Positions 44,851 through 57,087 of a DNA stretch of 64,000 bases are shown piece by piece (within the stretch, counting starts at the first letter, position 1; every line of letters starts with the position of its first letter). The translations under genes and the position numbers were made by a program. The notes under the pieces are model-generated. The model worked only from the letters and a program-made list of their open reading frames with translations, was not told the DNA's origin and did not search any database. The stretch is from Panax quinquefolius (taxonomy: Eukaryota; Streptophyta; Magnoliopsida; Apiales; Araliaceae): assembly GCA_020205615.1 (NCBI GenBank), contig JAINUW010000692.1, forward strand, positions 372,001 to 436,000, given 5' to 3'.

Positions 44851-45133
44851 AGTCACCACCTGAGGGGGAGCAGGAGCAAAAAGATCAAACATATAAATAG
44901 TTGATCAACAGACATCTTGAAAGACACACATGGAGCCAAAAAGGTACATCTCTATCTAGATAGGTATGTTCTGGATCCAGGATGTAAAGTGTCATAATTT
45001 ATGTAATTCCATATTATTATAAATGACATTCATGATTAACTGTTTTAGAAATACAGCTACTCACTGTGTATAAGATTCATTCATATCATGCATATGCACT
45101 AATTATTTTTGTCATAATCAAATAGGGGGAGAT
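44618..45133 (+). other. Cluster of polypurine tracts before a copia LTR
   Basis: AGGGGGAGAA at 44621, GGGGGAGTCA at 44751, GAGGGGGACC at 44791, TGAGGGGGAG at 44861 and AATAGGGGGA at 45121, the last directly before the LTR start at 45134. Multiple polypurine tracts are a known trait of Sireviruses. Confidence 0.65.
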
Positions 45134-45446
45134 TGTTAGGAATAAGCATGTGATTGATATTCCTATTTATATATGATTGATTATGATATAAATGAATGAA
45201 TATGCAAGTATGCTTGCATTGAGAAAAGCTGTGAAGTCCTTTGATAGATAATAGGAACATATGTACAAGGACTTTGAATGAATTAATCAAATATGTTAGG
45301 TTGATCCTATATAAGCAAAACAACTTTGTAAAGTCCTTAAAAAGAAATGATGTACAAGGACTATAAATATATAAAGATCAAGCTTGTTAGGTTGATCTTA
45401 TAATGTAATAGATAGGCATGTTTGATCGTCGAGCATTGCACCAGAA

Positions 45447-46576
45447 ATCGTAGTCTGCCAGGAAAGTCGAGGAAAGCTCGAGAACTATCAAGGCAGAATC
45501 GTAGTCTCGGAGCTCATAGACTGCCAGGAGAAACGAGGAAGGATCGTAGTGTGTCGAGAAGAACTTCCTCAAAGACGTAGTCTGTTGAGGAAGTCATGTT
45601 CAGAATCGTAGAGACAGCCTGTCTAAGAGCCGACTGAGCATCTGCCAAAGCCAAGTCAAGAATCGTAGACCACACTCGGAGTCATAGAGTCTACTGAACA
45701 AATAAGAGTCAGAGATCGTAGTCGAGCCAGATCAGATGAACACAACAAGTTTAAGGTAAGAGATCGTAGAGTGTCGACATCTTATCTCAGAGTTGTAATG
45801 TCTGCACAACCAAAGCTAAATCATAGAGTGTAGAACTAAGGCTTCAACAAAGGTGCTCACAACACCAAGACAGAATCGTAGATTAAATACGATTCTCAAC
45901 AAATGAGCACTCCTAGAATATCCAAAGGATGAAGCCTCTGGTTAGAGCTGCAAAGTTACACTCCACCTAAAGGAAACCAGAGAGCATTCAATGAGTGGCT
46001 GACAAGCTAACAGAAGATCTAAGCACCAATCCAATCAGCATCCAGATTGAGTTGTAAAGCCATTCAAGATGAAGTGTTCCACAAGTTGATCAGAAGAAGA
46101 CTTCAGTCAAAGTAATTGGCTAAGGAAAGTCAGCAAGAGCAGTAGCTGTCAAGTGAACAGAAGAAAAAGATCTTGGAAGAAACCAAGATCGTAGTGTTTG
46201 CTAAACAAAGCAGGAACTGATGAAGTGTACACAGAGATACTGGTCAGTTTATGAAGAACAAGGCTAAAGTGATTAAGCATGGGTCATCCCATTGATGATA
46301 AGTGAATGGGAGATCATAAGGAGAAAGCGAGCTGGGCATGCCACAAATCTGAAGTGTCTTGCTATTCAGAAGAGACTAGAACAAGGAGTCAAGACTATCA
46401 GTTCCTGAGATCAGTCGAGGAAAATAGAAGTATTGAAGCACTGCACAATAGAAGAGGTGTTCTACATTGAAGATCCAATGAACACTCTTCTGGATCATAG
46501 TATTGTCTCAACCAGTCAATGATCAACATTCAACAAGACACTACGATCAGGTCCAAGAATATGCATCAAAATCGTA
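45447..46576 (+). repeat. Dispersed ATCGTAG motifs (ten copies)
   Basis: Exact ATCGTAG occurs ten times, at roughly 45447, 45488, 45543, 45605, 45662, 45715, 45763, 45876, 46188 and 46571, with near-matches (ACGTAGTCTG, TCATAGAGTC) between. Spacing is mostly 40-60 bp in the first half. Chance would give far less than one in this length. Confidence 0.85.
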
Positions 46577-47223
46577 GAGTTCGGTCATCTGAAGATTGAA
46601 GCATTGGCAACTGTTCAATTTGAAGAGTGATATTCGAATATAGCTTATTGAGAGCATCGATAAAAAAGGGCAATATCTGATGTTCTAATCGAGAAATCAG
46701 AAGGGAGAAATAAAGTTGACTACCTGCCCAAGACATCAAAGTGACATCTCTGACGGGGTAGGTGAAAAAATAAACTGCAGTGTCAGAAAGATGAAAAAGG
46801 GGATGTCATGTCACATCTGCAGTCTGTATCAAATAACTCAAGATCTATAAAGCAATTCAAATAAATTTCAATGGCTATATCCCAACGGGAAGATTGGAAA
46901 GGAGTATAAATAAGCCAGAGCTTCAAGGATCAAGAATTGCTGAAGTTGCAGAATCGTTGAGTTGTTGGAATGCTATATTGTTGACTCTACGAGTTACACC
47001 AAAGTAGTTAAACAAAACAAGTCTTAGTGACAGTGAGACTACAAAGGTGAGAGTGAAGCATCTTTAAACAAGGAATCGAATAGATTAAAAGCCTCACTCA
47101 ACAAAGATGAGAATGCCACTAAAGATGGCAGCTAAGTTGAGAGCCGAGAAGGCCAAGAAGATAGCATTCAGAAAAGTGGCAGAGTACACAGATGATCAAG
47201 AAAACCACTTTACAAATCACTAG

Positions 47224-49804
47224 TGTGACGCCCCCAAAATAGGTATACATAACCCATTTTGAGTCATCAATAACATGGTACAGAAACAACTACAACTTTA
47301 TTAATACAACATAAAAACTGTAAGTTTAAATACAAATATTGCCATCTAGACAATATTCACACCCAAATAAGTCTTCATTACAATTATTGGTAGATTATTT
47401 TACAAAAATGGTGAGGACTACTAAAACAACTTTCTAAAACAATCATTCCACACCCCGACTAGAACTCGCTACATTCTCGCCTTCTGAGAAGAAAAATGGA
47501 ACAAAAAGAAAAAGGGTGAGCTCAACTAGTCCAGTAAAGAGTATTATGACTAAGATAATATAAAACAAATTAGCGTTAGTCTTCAACAGGGAAAAATCTG
47601 ATAATATACAATAGACAACAAATTTTAGATCAATATTCGCAGTGGAAATAATAATTCATAGATGAGTTACGTAGAGAATGAAATCTACTATAATCTATGA
47701 ATTTAAAAGTCCATCATCATTATTTTATCTCTGTAACATCAATCAAAATTCATCTTGAATCAAATATTAATCTTTGCACTACAGGCCAAAAATATTCATC
47801 AGTTGGTCATGTTTATCTCAACACCTGTTCATCTTTGCACTACGGGCCAAAGATATTCATCAGAAAATCATTAATCTTTGCACTACAGGCCAAAGATATT
47901 CAGTAATATCATCATTTAGGACTGATGATTATGAAAAATATTTTAAAGAAAACGAATCCAGTGAAACAAAAGAACAAATATTAAGGATTCGTACTTTAAA
48001 CAATCCGAGTTCAAAAATAGTTCATAAATAATCATAGTGGAGCAAAATTCAAGAATGATCAAAACATGGATACAATCAAAGCTAATATCCATAATAGATA
48101 TTTTGGATAAAAAACAAAAATTTAATTTTTTTGTGAATAGTGCCGTATTCATGAATAGTACCGTATACGTGAATAGTGCTGTATACGTGAATAGTAACCC
48201 CACACTAAAAGACAAGAATTTCACAAGAAAAATACTATCAATATTTTGGCATAATGATATTGAAAGAAATAATATCATTTTAAAAAAAAATAATATCCCT
48301 TACCTCGAAATGACAGTACTTCTAGCTGGAATACCAGATATAGTGCTGAAGGAACTTGCACCGTATAGCAACACTCAAAGTATCAAAATACTCACAAGAA
48401 AATGCTCGATAATATAGAGAGAAAGAGAGAGAAAACTTCAGTTTCAGGTGTAATTTTTAATTCTAACCTAAGCACCCTATTTATAGGAAATTGCTTAGAA
48501 CACCAAAGCAGAAAATTTAATAAAATATTATTATTTATAACAAAACTTCCTACGCACACCTTTGAGGATCTGAATTCAGCCAAACATGTGCCAACATCAC
48601 CAAAAACGTTTTTCATACAAAAATCATTTAAAACTCCAAAAAAAAATAATAATCAATTAATCCAGAACTTCAATAATTCATAATAAATAGCCCTTTTATC
48701 AGAAAAATTCAAACCTTATGTACTTTCCATAGGAAAATCCATTCTCTCCAACTTTACAGAAGAAAGTTTTTCTAAATTCCAAATAAAAATTGACCAAAAT
48801 CTACAAACGGACGATTTTACAGGCTATAATCAAATTTCAGTCAAGAAATGGGGTCCACAAACATAAAAAACATGTTTTAAATATTTTTAGTAACAAAAAT
48901 ACTCCTCCTCATATACTCATATATCCTACATTCATTGTAAAAATATCTCAATTATTATATTATTAAAATATAATAATATATTTAAATGAATTATTTATCA
49001 GAAAAGATAAAATATCAATTTTTCAACAATTGTCACTTTAAAATTTTCTCCATCTATATCCACATAAAATGAATATTTTCCTTATCATATAAATCATAAT
49101 TAATTATTCACAAATAATATTATAGAATCACAATCATCGGCAACTGTGTCGCTCCTGTGAAAAGGGGCTTTCAATAAGGATTTCTCCTCATCTTTGCCAT
49201 GCAATTAGGTGACCAAACCTCTCCTTAGATGCGAACTTTCTAGACATTGCCAATAATGCTATCTAATAATATTATTCAAATAATATGAATTATTGATCCG
49301 ATAATAAAAAATACCCAGTAGTGATAATTATTGAAACAATAATAATATAAAATATCAACGTAGCAATTATTGAATCAATAAAATAAAATATTGAACAAGA
49401 ATTCATCGTAATAATTATTGAGTAGTGCCTTCTTACGTAAGAATCAATAACTGGTGCAATACCGTGTGCTATTGTGTTTTAACCACCGGGTATTTTAACA
49501 GTATTAACGGTAATAACTACACCATTATTTATAAACAACTTATACTTATCGTTTTCTTCATCCAATCGCTTTTCGTTATGGGACCCACACAAGGCTGCGC
49601 CATCGTACGAATATTCCCCGATAGTAAGAATATTCCACGACCAAACGAATATTCTCCGATAAAAATGAATATTTTATAACCACTTGCTTATTTGAAATAT
49701 TTGCGCATTTTACCAATAACTAACCACACTAATCAAATCAACTTACTATTTCAAAATAATAAAATAGAGAAATTTAATTTCATTTATAATAAGTTGGTCT
49801 TACA
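47224..49804 (-). repeat. Family A 3' LTR of the full-length copy
   Basis: On the plus strand it runs from TGTGACGCCCCC to GGTCTTACA. It contains a hairpin minisatellite (47770-47905), GTGAATAGT repeats (48125-48200), a TATA box (CTATAAATAGG, minus) near 48475-48487 and the GAATATTC array (49609-49673). On the minus strand AAGAGGGAGG (polypurine tract) precedes it. Confidence 0.9.
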
Positions 49805-50304
49805 ACCTCCCTCTTATGAAATTTCATCCTCGAAATTGACGACGACGTGCGGTGTTTGAAAAGGTGAGGATACCTCGCTTTCATTTCCGTTTCCAACTCC
49901 CAGGTCATTTCCTCAATAACACGGTTCCTCCACAAAACTTTGACTTGTGGTATGACCTTTGTGCGTAGGACATGCTCCTTCCTATCCAAGATCTTAACAG
50001 GTACCTCTTCATACGTTAAATCTTCGGCTATCTCGTCCGGTTCTAACTCAATAACGTGGTTCGGGTCTTTCACATATTTACGTAGCACAGATATATGAAA
50101 AATATTATGAACACGAGACATACTTGGAGGTAATGCGAGTCTATAGGCCACATTTCCTACTCGGTCAAGAATCTGAAATGGACCAATAAATCGTGGATTG
50201 AGCTTTCCTCTCTTCCCAAATCTTGTAACTCCCTTCCATGGAGCAACAGGTAACAATACATGATCCCCAATACTAAATTCCACGTCCTTTTGATGAAGAT
50301 CCAC
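49805..50304 (-). pseudogene. Integrase C-terminus and chromodomain (family A)
   Basis: Continuous frame with FSIGDHVLLPVAPWKGVTRF, KLNPRFIGPFQILDRVGNVA, YRLALPP and VHNIFHISVLRKY, the GPY/F module of Ty3 integrases. It continues to LTYEEVPVKILDRKEHVLR and KVLWRNRVIEEMTWELETEM, a chromodomain-like end close to those of Tekay/Del elements, which may steer insertion into heterochromatin. The frame runs on past the polypurine tract into the LTR. Confidence 0.88.
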
Positions 50305-50413
50305 ATAACTCTTTTGTCAATCCTGTGCCGTTTGTATACGTTATCGAATCATTTGGATCTTTTTTGTAGTCATACGTACCAACTCGGGTCCCAACAATGT
50401 TGTTTCACCCACC

Positions 50414-51269
50414 TCATCCCAACATATTGGAGAGCGATTTGCTTGAATGGCCCACACTATACTTGCTCGATAAGCTGTTGTTGTAGGGAGAATTCCACCA
50501 ATGGTAAATCATTATCCCAACTCCTTTGAAGTCTAGGACACAGATTCTTAATAGATCTTTAAGAGTTTGAATAGTCCTCTCTGATTGTCCGTTCGTTTGA
50601 GGATGGTACGCCAAACTGAATCGTAAATCCGTGCCCATAGCTTTTTGCAAGCTAACCCAAAATCGTGAAGTGAATCTTGGGTCACGATCTGAAACTATAG
50701 ATACTGGCATGCCATGCAATCTCATAATCTCATTCACGTACATACTAGCAAGACGTTCAAGGAAATAAGTCTCTCGTATCGGCAAGAAATGAGCAGACTT
50801 AGTTAATCTATCAACAATAACCCAAATAACATTTATGCCTTGAGAAACCGTGGAAAGACCCGTAACAAAATCCATGGTAATGTGTTCCCACTTCTATTTC
50901 TGAATCTCAAGTGGTTGTAATGGACCCTTAGGCACTTGATGCTCCGCCTTTACACGTTGACAAGTTAAACATCTCGAGATAAACTTTGCAGTCTCTTTCT
51001 TCATATTATTCCACCAAAATGTATGTCGAAGATCACAATACATTTTGGTACTTCCAGGATGGATTGCAAATGGTGTATTGTGTGCCTCCAAAGTCGTTAG
51101 GAACATAAAGTCCGGAGTACTCAAGTATTCCTTCTTCATTACGGAATAGCACCTTTTGTACTTTCTTCTTCATACGCATCGACTCAAGGTTACGTGGCTT
51201 GAGCAACTTTAACTTTTCTATTAAAGTTGGTTCTATCGTATACTTGACATCATCGCACTCTCCTCGCAT
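50414..51269 (-). pseudogene. Integrase zinc-binding and catalytic core (family A)
   Basis: The HHCC zinc-binding part is at 50894-51139 (H...H in HNTPFAIHPGSTKMY, CLTCQRVKAEHQ). The core is at 50414-50875 with [35 protein letters not shown] and [17 protein letters not shown], so the D,D(35)E acidic residues can be seen. Stops between and frame changes after LLRICVLDF break it. Confidence 0.88.
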
Positions 51270-51289
51270 ATGATCTTCTACTCAACGCG

Positions 51290-52470
51290 TTAGCTACCAC
51301 GTTTGCTTTCCAGGATGGTATTGAATGGTGTGGTCATAATCTTTTAACAGCAAATGAGCCAACGTTGCTGCAAGATGTTAAGTTCCTTTTGGGTGAAGAA
51401 ATATTTGAGGCTTTTATGGTCTAAATATATCTCCACTTTCTCTCCATATAGATAGTGCCTCCAAATCTTTAGCCATGAAAACGATCAATGCTTAACTCTA
51501 GATCATGAGTAGGATAATTCCTCTCATACTCTTTAAGTTATCGCGAGGCATAGGCTATGTCTTTCCCATGTTGCATGCGAAACACATCCTAACCCTTTGC
51601 ACCAAGCATCATCAGAGATAACAAATCCATCCGAACGGATGGTATTAGCCGAGCAGTGTAGAAATAAGTCTCCTCTTAAGCTCTTGGAAACTATTCTCGC
51701 ATTCCTCGCTCCATGCAATTTTGTATCCTTACGAGTTAATGAGTTAAAGGAGTAGCGATTTGAGAAAATCCTTCCACGAATCTTCGATAATAACCAAATT
51801 AAGCCCGTAAAGCTACGTACTTTAGTCACGGACTTCGGTTGCTCCCAACTCAGATTGCTTCAATCTTCGCTTCGGTCGACAGATACTCCATGTTTTGACA
51901 CCACGCGCTGCCCAAGGAATGCTACTTCCTCGAAGCCGAACTCGCATTTCTTCACTTGGCATATAACTTGTTTTCACGAAGCCTTTGGAGTACCGACTTC
52001 AAATGGTGCTCATGATCTTCACGGATTTTGAATATATGAGGATGTCATCAATAATGACAACAACGAATCGATCCAAATATTCCTTGAATATCCGATTTAT
52101 CATATCCATGAAAGCCGTTAGAGCATTAGTCAATCCAAAAGACATGACTAAGAATTCATAATACCCATACCGAAGTTCAAGGCGTCTTTGGAATATCCTC
52201 GTGTCTAATCTAGAATTTGATGATATCCGAGCTAAGATCGATCTTTGAAAAATTTGTGCTCCTTGCAACTAGTCAAACAGGTCATCAATACGAGGTAGTG
52301 GATACCTATTCTTGATGGTGACATGGTTTAATTCCTGATAGTCAATACAAAGTCTCATACTCCCGTCTTTCTTCTTTACAAATAAAATAGGAGCACCCCA
52401 AGGAGATGTACTGGGACGAATGAAACCGATGTCCAACAACTCCTGTAGTTGAACGTTTAACTCCTAAAGT
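51290..52470 (-). pseudogene. Reverse transcriptase and RNase H remnant (family A)
   Basis: RT pieces in minus-strand order: [46 protein letters not shown] (then a stop near 52270), [20 protein letters not shown] and the catalytic region [14 protein letters not shown], where the usual YVDD or FIDD reads IIDD. The RNase H part (51290-51830) is heavily frame-broken; I can place it only by position. Confidence 0.8.
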
Positions 52471-53405
52471 TCAATAGGAGCCATTCGATATAGGGTTTTA
52501 GAAATGAGCTTTGTACCAGGTTCAAGGTCAATAAAGAGTTCAACTTCACGTTCTCGGGGTAGACCGGGCAGTTCTTCAGGAAATACGTCAGGAAATTTAC
52601 TAACAACAGGAATATTATTCAAATCCGACGTGTCTTTATTCAAATCCATAACATGGGCTAAGAAAAACGACATCCGCTTTTTCAATAAATGAATAGCTTT
52701 ATGATTTGATATGATAGTGATTGATTTTAGTGGTTTAGTTGCTTGAATTCGTAGACAACAGTTGGTTAGGAATATGAAAACTAACAACCTTACAAAAAAA
52801 TCAATTTTGGCATGATGAGTAGTTAACCAATCAATCCCTAAAATCACATCAAAAGCAAGTATCTTTAAAGAGATAAGGTTAACGAGTAATGTGATGGTGC
52901 CAACTTGGATCAAACAAGATTTATAAGCAGGTGGATGTGATGAATTTTTCTCTAACGGAGTCTCCACAGATAAATCAAAGTCTAATTTCTAGATTCGGTT
53001 TAAACGTTGAGCACAAGCAGTAGAGAAAAATGAATGGGTAACACCGGTATCTAGTAAGGTATAAACTTCGCAAGAATTTATGATTAGCTTACCCGTGATC
53101 ACCTCGTTTGGGTTCCTCGCATTTTGACTAGTCACGACAAACGCTCTTCGAGAACCGATTGACTTTGACTTTTTAAGGACAGTCTTTTGAGTCACCATCC
53201 CCCATCGGACTTGGTTTTTACTACCGCATAATCTCGAAGCGATATGTCTTTCCTTTCCACAATTATAGCATACCTTGATTTGTTGTGGACGGTTTAATGA
53301 TATGCCCTCTTTCCGTGATTTATAAAGATACGACCATCGGTGGTCGCTTCTACCTATAGAACCCGATTCTTTGTTGGTGCTTGGCGGCGTCTTCGCGATT
53401 GTCAT
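52464..53405 (-). pseudogene. Zinc knuckle and aspartic protease (family A)
   Basis: The zinc knuckle reads CYNCGKERHIASRLC, with one residue more between H and the last C than the usual CX2CX4HX4C. The protease has LLDTGVTHSFFS, where Thr-Gly follows the catalytic Asp, and the flap-side block FDVILGIDWLTTHHAKIDF. The linker to RT ends LYRMAPIEL at a stop. A stop near 52986 splits the region. Confidence 0.85.
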
Positions 53406-53584
53406 GTTGAATCTCCTCTTTAAAATCTCCTCCTCGACTCGCTTCTTCTATTTTCATGGCCATGATTTACCAGAGTAGTGGTTACCATTTTTGTCCAAGT
53501 ATTTTTCTTTTTTTGGTTATTATCGTTGTTACGATGACTGCACGCCACATCTGTATGATCCTGGTTGTGGTCCCTCGGAACATA

Positions 53585-54251
53585 CTACTCGTTATCTCGC
53601 TTTAATAATTGAGCCATGTTGACAACATCTGAATAGAGAGAAAATTTATGAGAAATGAGATATTGACGTATGCCGGGTTTCAAACCTCTCAGAAACATCC
53701 GCGTCATACGTTCCTCATTCTTCACCAAATGAGGTGCAAACCTAGATAACTCTGCAAACTTTGTCTCGTACTGAGACACCGTCATGTTGTTTTGTTCCAA
53801 TCTAATAAACTCCACTTCCTTCTTATGACAAATACTTTCAAGAAAGTACTTGTCATTGAACAGTTTTTGAAACGTCTCCCAAGACATCTTTGAAGTGCGG
53901 TGGATGGGTGCGCTCACTGATTTCCACCGATGTCTGTCTCATTCTGGAACATAAAGGTGGCGAATGGAACCTTTTGTTCCTCCGTGCATCCCAAGACATA
54001 GAATATCTTGGTAATTTGTTTGACGCACGTTTCTGCCTTAATTGGATCCGGCTTTCCCCAAAATTCTGGTGGTCCCAACTCTTTGAACTAGCATTTGGTG
54101 ATAAACCGTGCGTTGTTATCATTTCCACGTATTTTGAACACGAGTCTCCCTCATGCGATTTTACATGAATCGCAAAAGCTTCTAAACATCCCGTGCGTTC
54201 ATCATCGCTTTCGGTGGTGTTGTTTGGAGGAATATTGCTGACTGTTGCCAC
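53585..54251 (-). pseudogene. gag capsid (family A)
   Basis: The clear part is 53585-53917: MSWETFQKLFNDKYFLESI, then EVEFIRLEQNNMTVSQYETK, FAELSRFAPHLV and FLRGLKPGIRQYL, the retrotransposon gag signature. The start is probably the frame from 54251 (MATVSNIPPNNTTESDDER), connected through frame changes. Confidence 0.85.
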
Positions 54252-54508
54252 GTTCTCCTCGTGGGAGAGTAAGGTGTCTCCACGGTCTCATTTACTCCTA
54301 ATCATTAACATTCTCGATCGACATTCACAAAAATCGCCTATATAAAACAAGGGTTAATTAAAAGAAATTAACATATCACATAATATCCCTATATTCGACC
54401 AACCAACAAATAAGCTTAGGTAGGACACACTAGCGAAAAGATTTTCGTCTCTCCCTCCTAGTTCTATTCCCGATCTCCATGGAGATCATATCCTAAGCTC
54501 GATATTAA

Positions 54509-57087
54509 TCCGACGCCCCCAAAATAGGTATACATCACCCATTTTGAGTCACAACACGATAACATAATCTGAAACAACTTACAACTTTATTAATACAACA
54601 TAAAAACTGTGAGTTTAAATACAAATATTGCCATCTAGACAATATTCACACCCAAATAAGTCATCATTACAATTATTGGTAGATTATTTTACAAAAATGG
54701 TGAGAACTACTAAAACAACTTTCTAAAACCATCATTCCACACCCCGACTAGAACTCGCTACATTTTCGCCTCCTGAGAAAAAAAATGGAACAAACAGAAA
54801 AAGGGTGAGCTCAACTAGTCCAGTAAATAATATTATGACTAAGATAATATAGAACAAATTATCGTTAGTCTCCAACAGGAAAAAATCTGATAAAATACAA
54901 TAGACAACAAATTTCAGATCAATATTTGCAGCAGAAATAATAATTCATAGATGCGTTACGTAGAGAATGAAATCTACTATAATCTATGAATTTAAAAGTC
55001 CATCATCATTATTTTATCTCTGTAACATCAATCAAAATTCATCTTGAATCAAATATTCATCTTTGCACTACAAGCCAAAGATATTCATCAGTTGGTCATG
55101 TTCATCTTAACACCTGTTCATCTTTGCACTACGGGCCAAAGATATTCATCGAAAATCATTAATCTTTGCACTACTGGCCAAAAGATATTCAAATAATATC
55201 ATCATTTAGGACTTAGGATGATGAAAAATATTTTAAAGAGAAAATCCAAAGTAAAACAAAAGAACAAATATTAAGGATTCGTACTTTAAACAATCCGAGT
55301 TCAAAAATAGTTCATAAATAATCATAGTGGAGCAAAATTCAAGAATGATCAAAACTTGGATACAATCAAAGCTAGTATCCATAATAGATATTTTGGACAA
55401 AAATAAAAATTTAATTTTTACGTGAATAGTCTTAGTATTAAGTGAATAGATCAGATCATCGTGAATAGTGCAGTATACGTGAATAGTAACCACGACACTA
55501 AAAGACAAGAATTTCACAAGAAAAATACTATCAATATTTTGGCATAATAATATTGAAAGAAATAATATCATTTTTTAAAAATAATATCCTTACCTCAAAA
55601 GACGAAGATTTCTAATTGGAATCTGGGATATAGTCTTTGAAGGAACTTCACCAGATATCAACACTCAAAGTATCAAAATACTCACAAGAATACGCTCGAT
55701 AATATAGAGAGAGAAAGAGAGATAAAACTTCAGTTTCTGGTGTGATTTTCAATTCTAACTAGGAAATTGCTTAGAACACCAAAGCAGAAAATTTAATAAA
55801 ATATTATTATTTATAAAAAAACTTCCTACGCACACCTTTGAAGATCTGAATTTAGCCAAACATGTGCCAACATCACCAAAAACATTTTTCATACAAAAAT
55901 CATTTAAACCTCCAAAAAAATAATAATGAATTAATCCGGAACTTCAATAATTCATAATAAATAGCCCTTTTTTCAGAAAAATTCGAACCTTATGTCCTTT
56001 CCATAGGAAATTCCATTTTCTACAACTTTGCAGAAGAAAGTTTTTCCAAATTCCAAAGCGAAATCAATCAAATCCACAAACTAAGCGATTTTATAAGCTA
56101 TAATCAAATTTCGGTCAAGAAATGGGGTCCCAAACATGAGAAACATGTTTTAAATATTTTAGTAACAAAAATACTCCTCCTCATATACTCATATATCCTA
56201 CATTCATTGTAAAAAATATCACCATTATTATATTATTAAAATATAATAATATATTTAAATGAATTATTTATCAAAAAAGATAAAATATCAATTTTTCAAC
56301 AATTATCACTTTAAAATTTTCTCCATCTATATCCACATAAAATGAATATTTTTCTTATCATATAAATCAATAATTAATTATTCACAAATAATATTATAGA
56401 ATCACACAATCTGGCAACTGTGTCGTTCCCGAGGAAGGGCTTTCTAATAAGGATTTCTCTTTCTTTGCATGGCCTTGATTAAAGTGACCAAACCTCTCCT
56501 TAGAGCCGAACTTTCTAGACATTGCCAATAATGTTATCTAATAATATTATTGAATAATATGAATTATTGATCCGATAATGAAAATATTGTGTAGTGACAA
56601 TTATTGAAACAACAATAATATAAAATATCAACGTAGCAATTATTGAATCACTAAAATAAAATATTGAACATTAACTACTGTAATAATTATTGAGTAGTGC
56701 CTTACGTACGTAAGAATCAATAATCTGGTGCAATACATCTGTTGTGCTATTGTGTTTTAACCCAAAGGGTATTTTAATGATATTACAGTAATAACTACAC
56801 TATTATTTATAAACAACTTATACTTATCGTTTTCTTCATCCAATCGCTTTCCGTTATGGGGCCCACACAAGGCTGTGCCATCGTACGAATATTCCACGAC
56901 AGTAAGAATATTCCACGACCAAATAAATATTCTCCGATAAAAATGAATATTTTATAACCACTTGTTTATTTGAAATATTTGTGCATTTTACCCATAACTA
57001 ACCTCATTAATCAAATCAACCCTTACTATTTCAAAATAATAAAATAGAGGAAATTTAATTTCATTTATAATAAGTTAGGGTCTTACA
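54509..57087 (-). repeat. Family A 5' LTR of the full-length copy
   Basis: Partner of 47224-49804. The inner end is mutated (TCCGACGCCCCC where TGTGACGCCCCC is expected). The region after it (minus strand) carries a decayed primer site and shares AATATAGGGATA...ATTAACCCTTGTTTT with the leader at 43890-43940. Hairpin minisatellite 55060-55195, GAATATTC array 56887-56951. Strong differences from its partner are clustered. Confidence 0.88.

Larger units (their letters stand above)
47224..57087 (-). mobile_element. Family A full-length Ty3 chromovirus, degenerate
   Basis: Two LTRs (5' at 54509-57087 and 3' at 47224-49804, minus orientation) flank 4.7 kb holding, in minus-strand order, gag, zinc knuckle, protease, reverse transcriptase, RNase H region, integrase and chromodomain. 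The order and the C-terminal chromodomain place it among Ty3 chromoviruses, best fit Tekay/Del. Many stops and frame changes interrupt it. The flanks ACTAG and ACCGT do not form a target duplication. Confidence 0.9.

Noticed and set aside
47224..57087. Active autonomous chromovirus
   Set aside because: All domains are present, but stops and frame changes occur in gag, protease, RT, RNase H and integrase.
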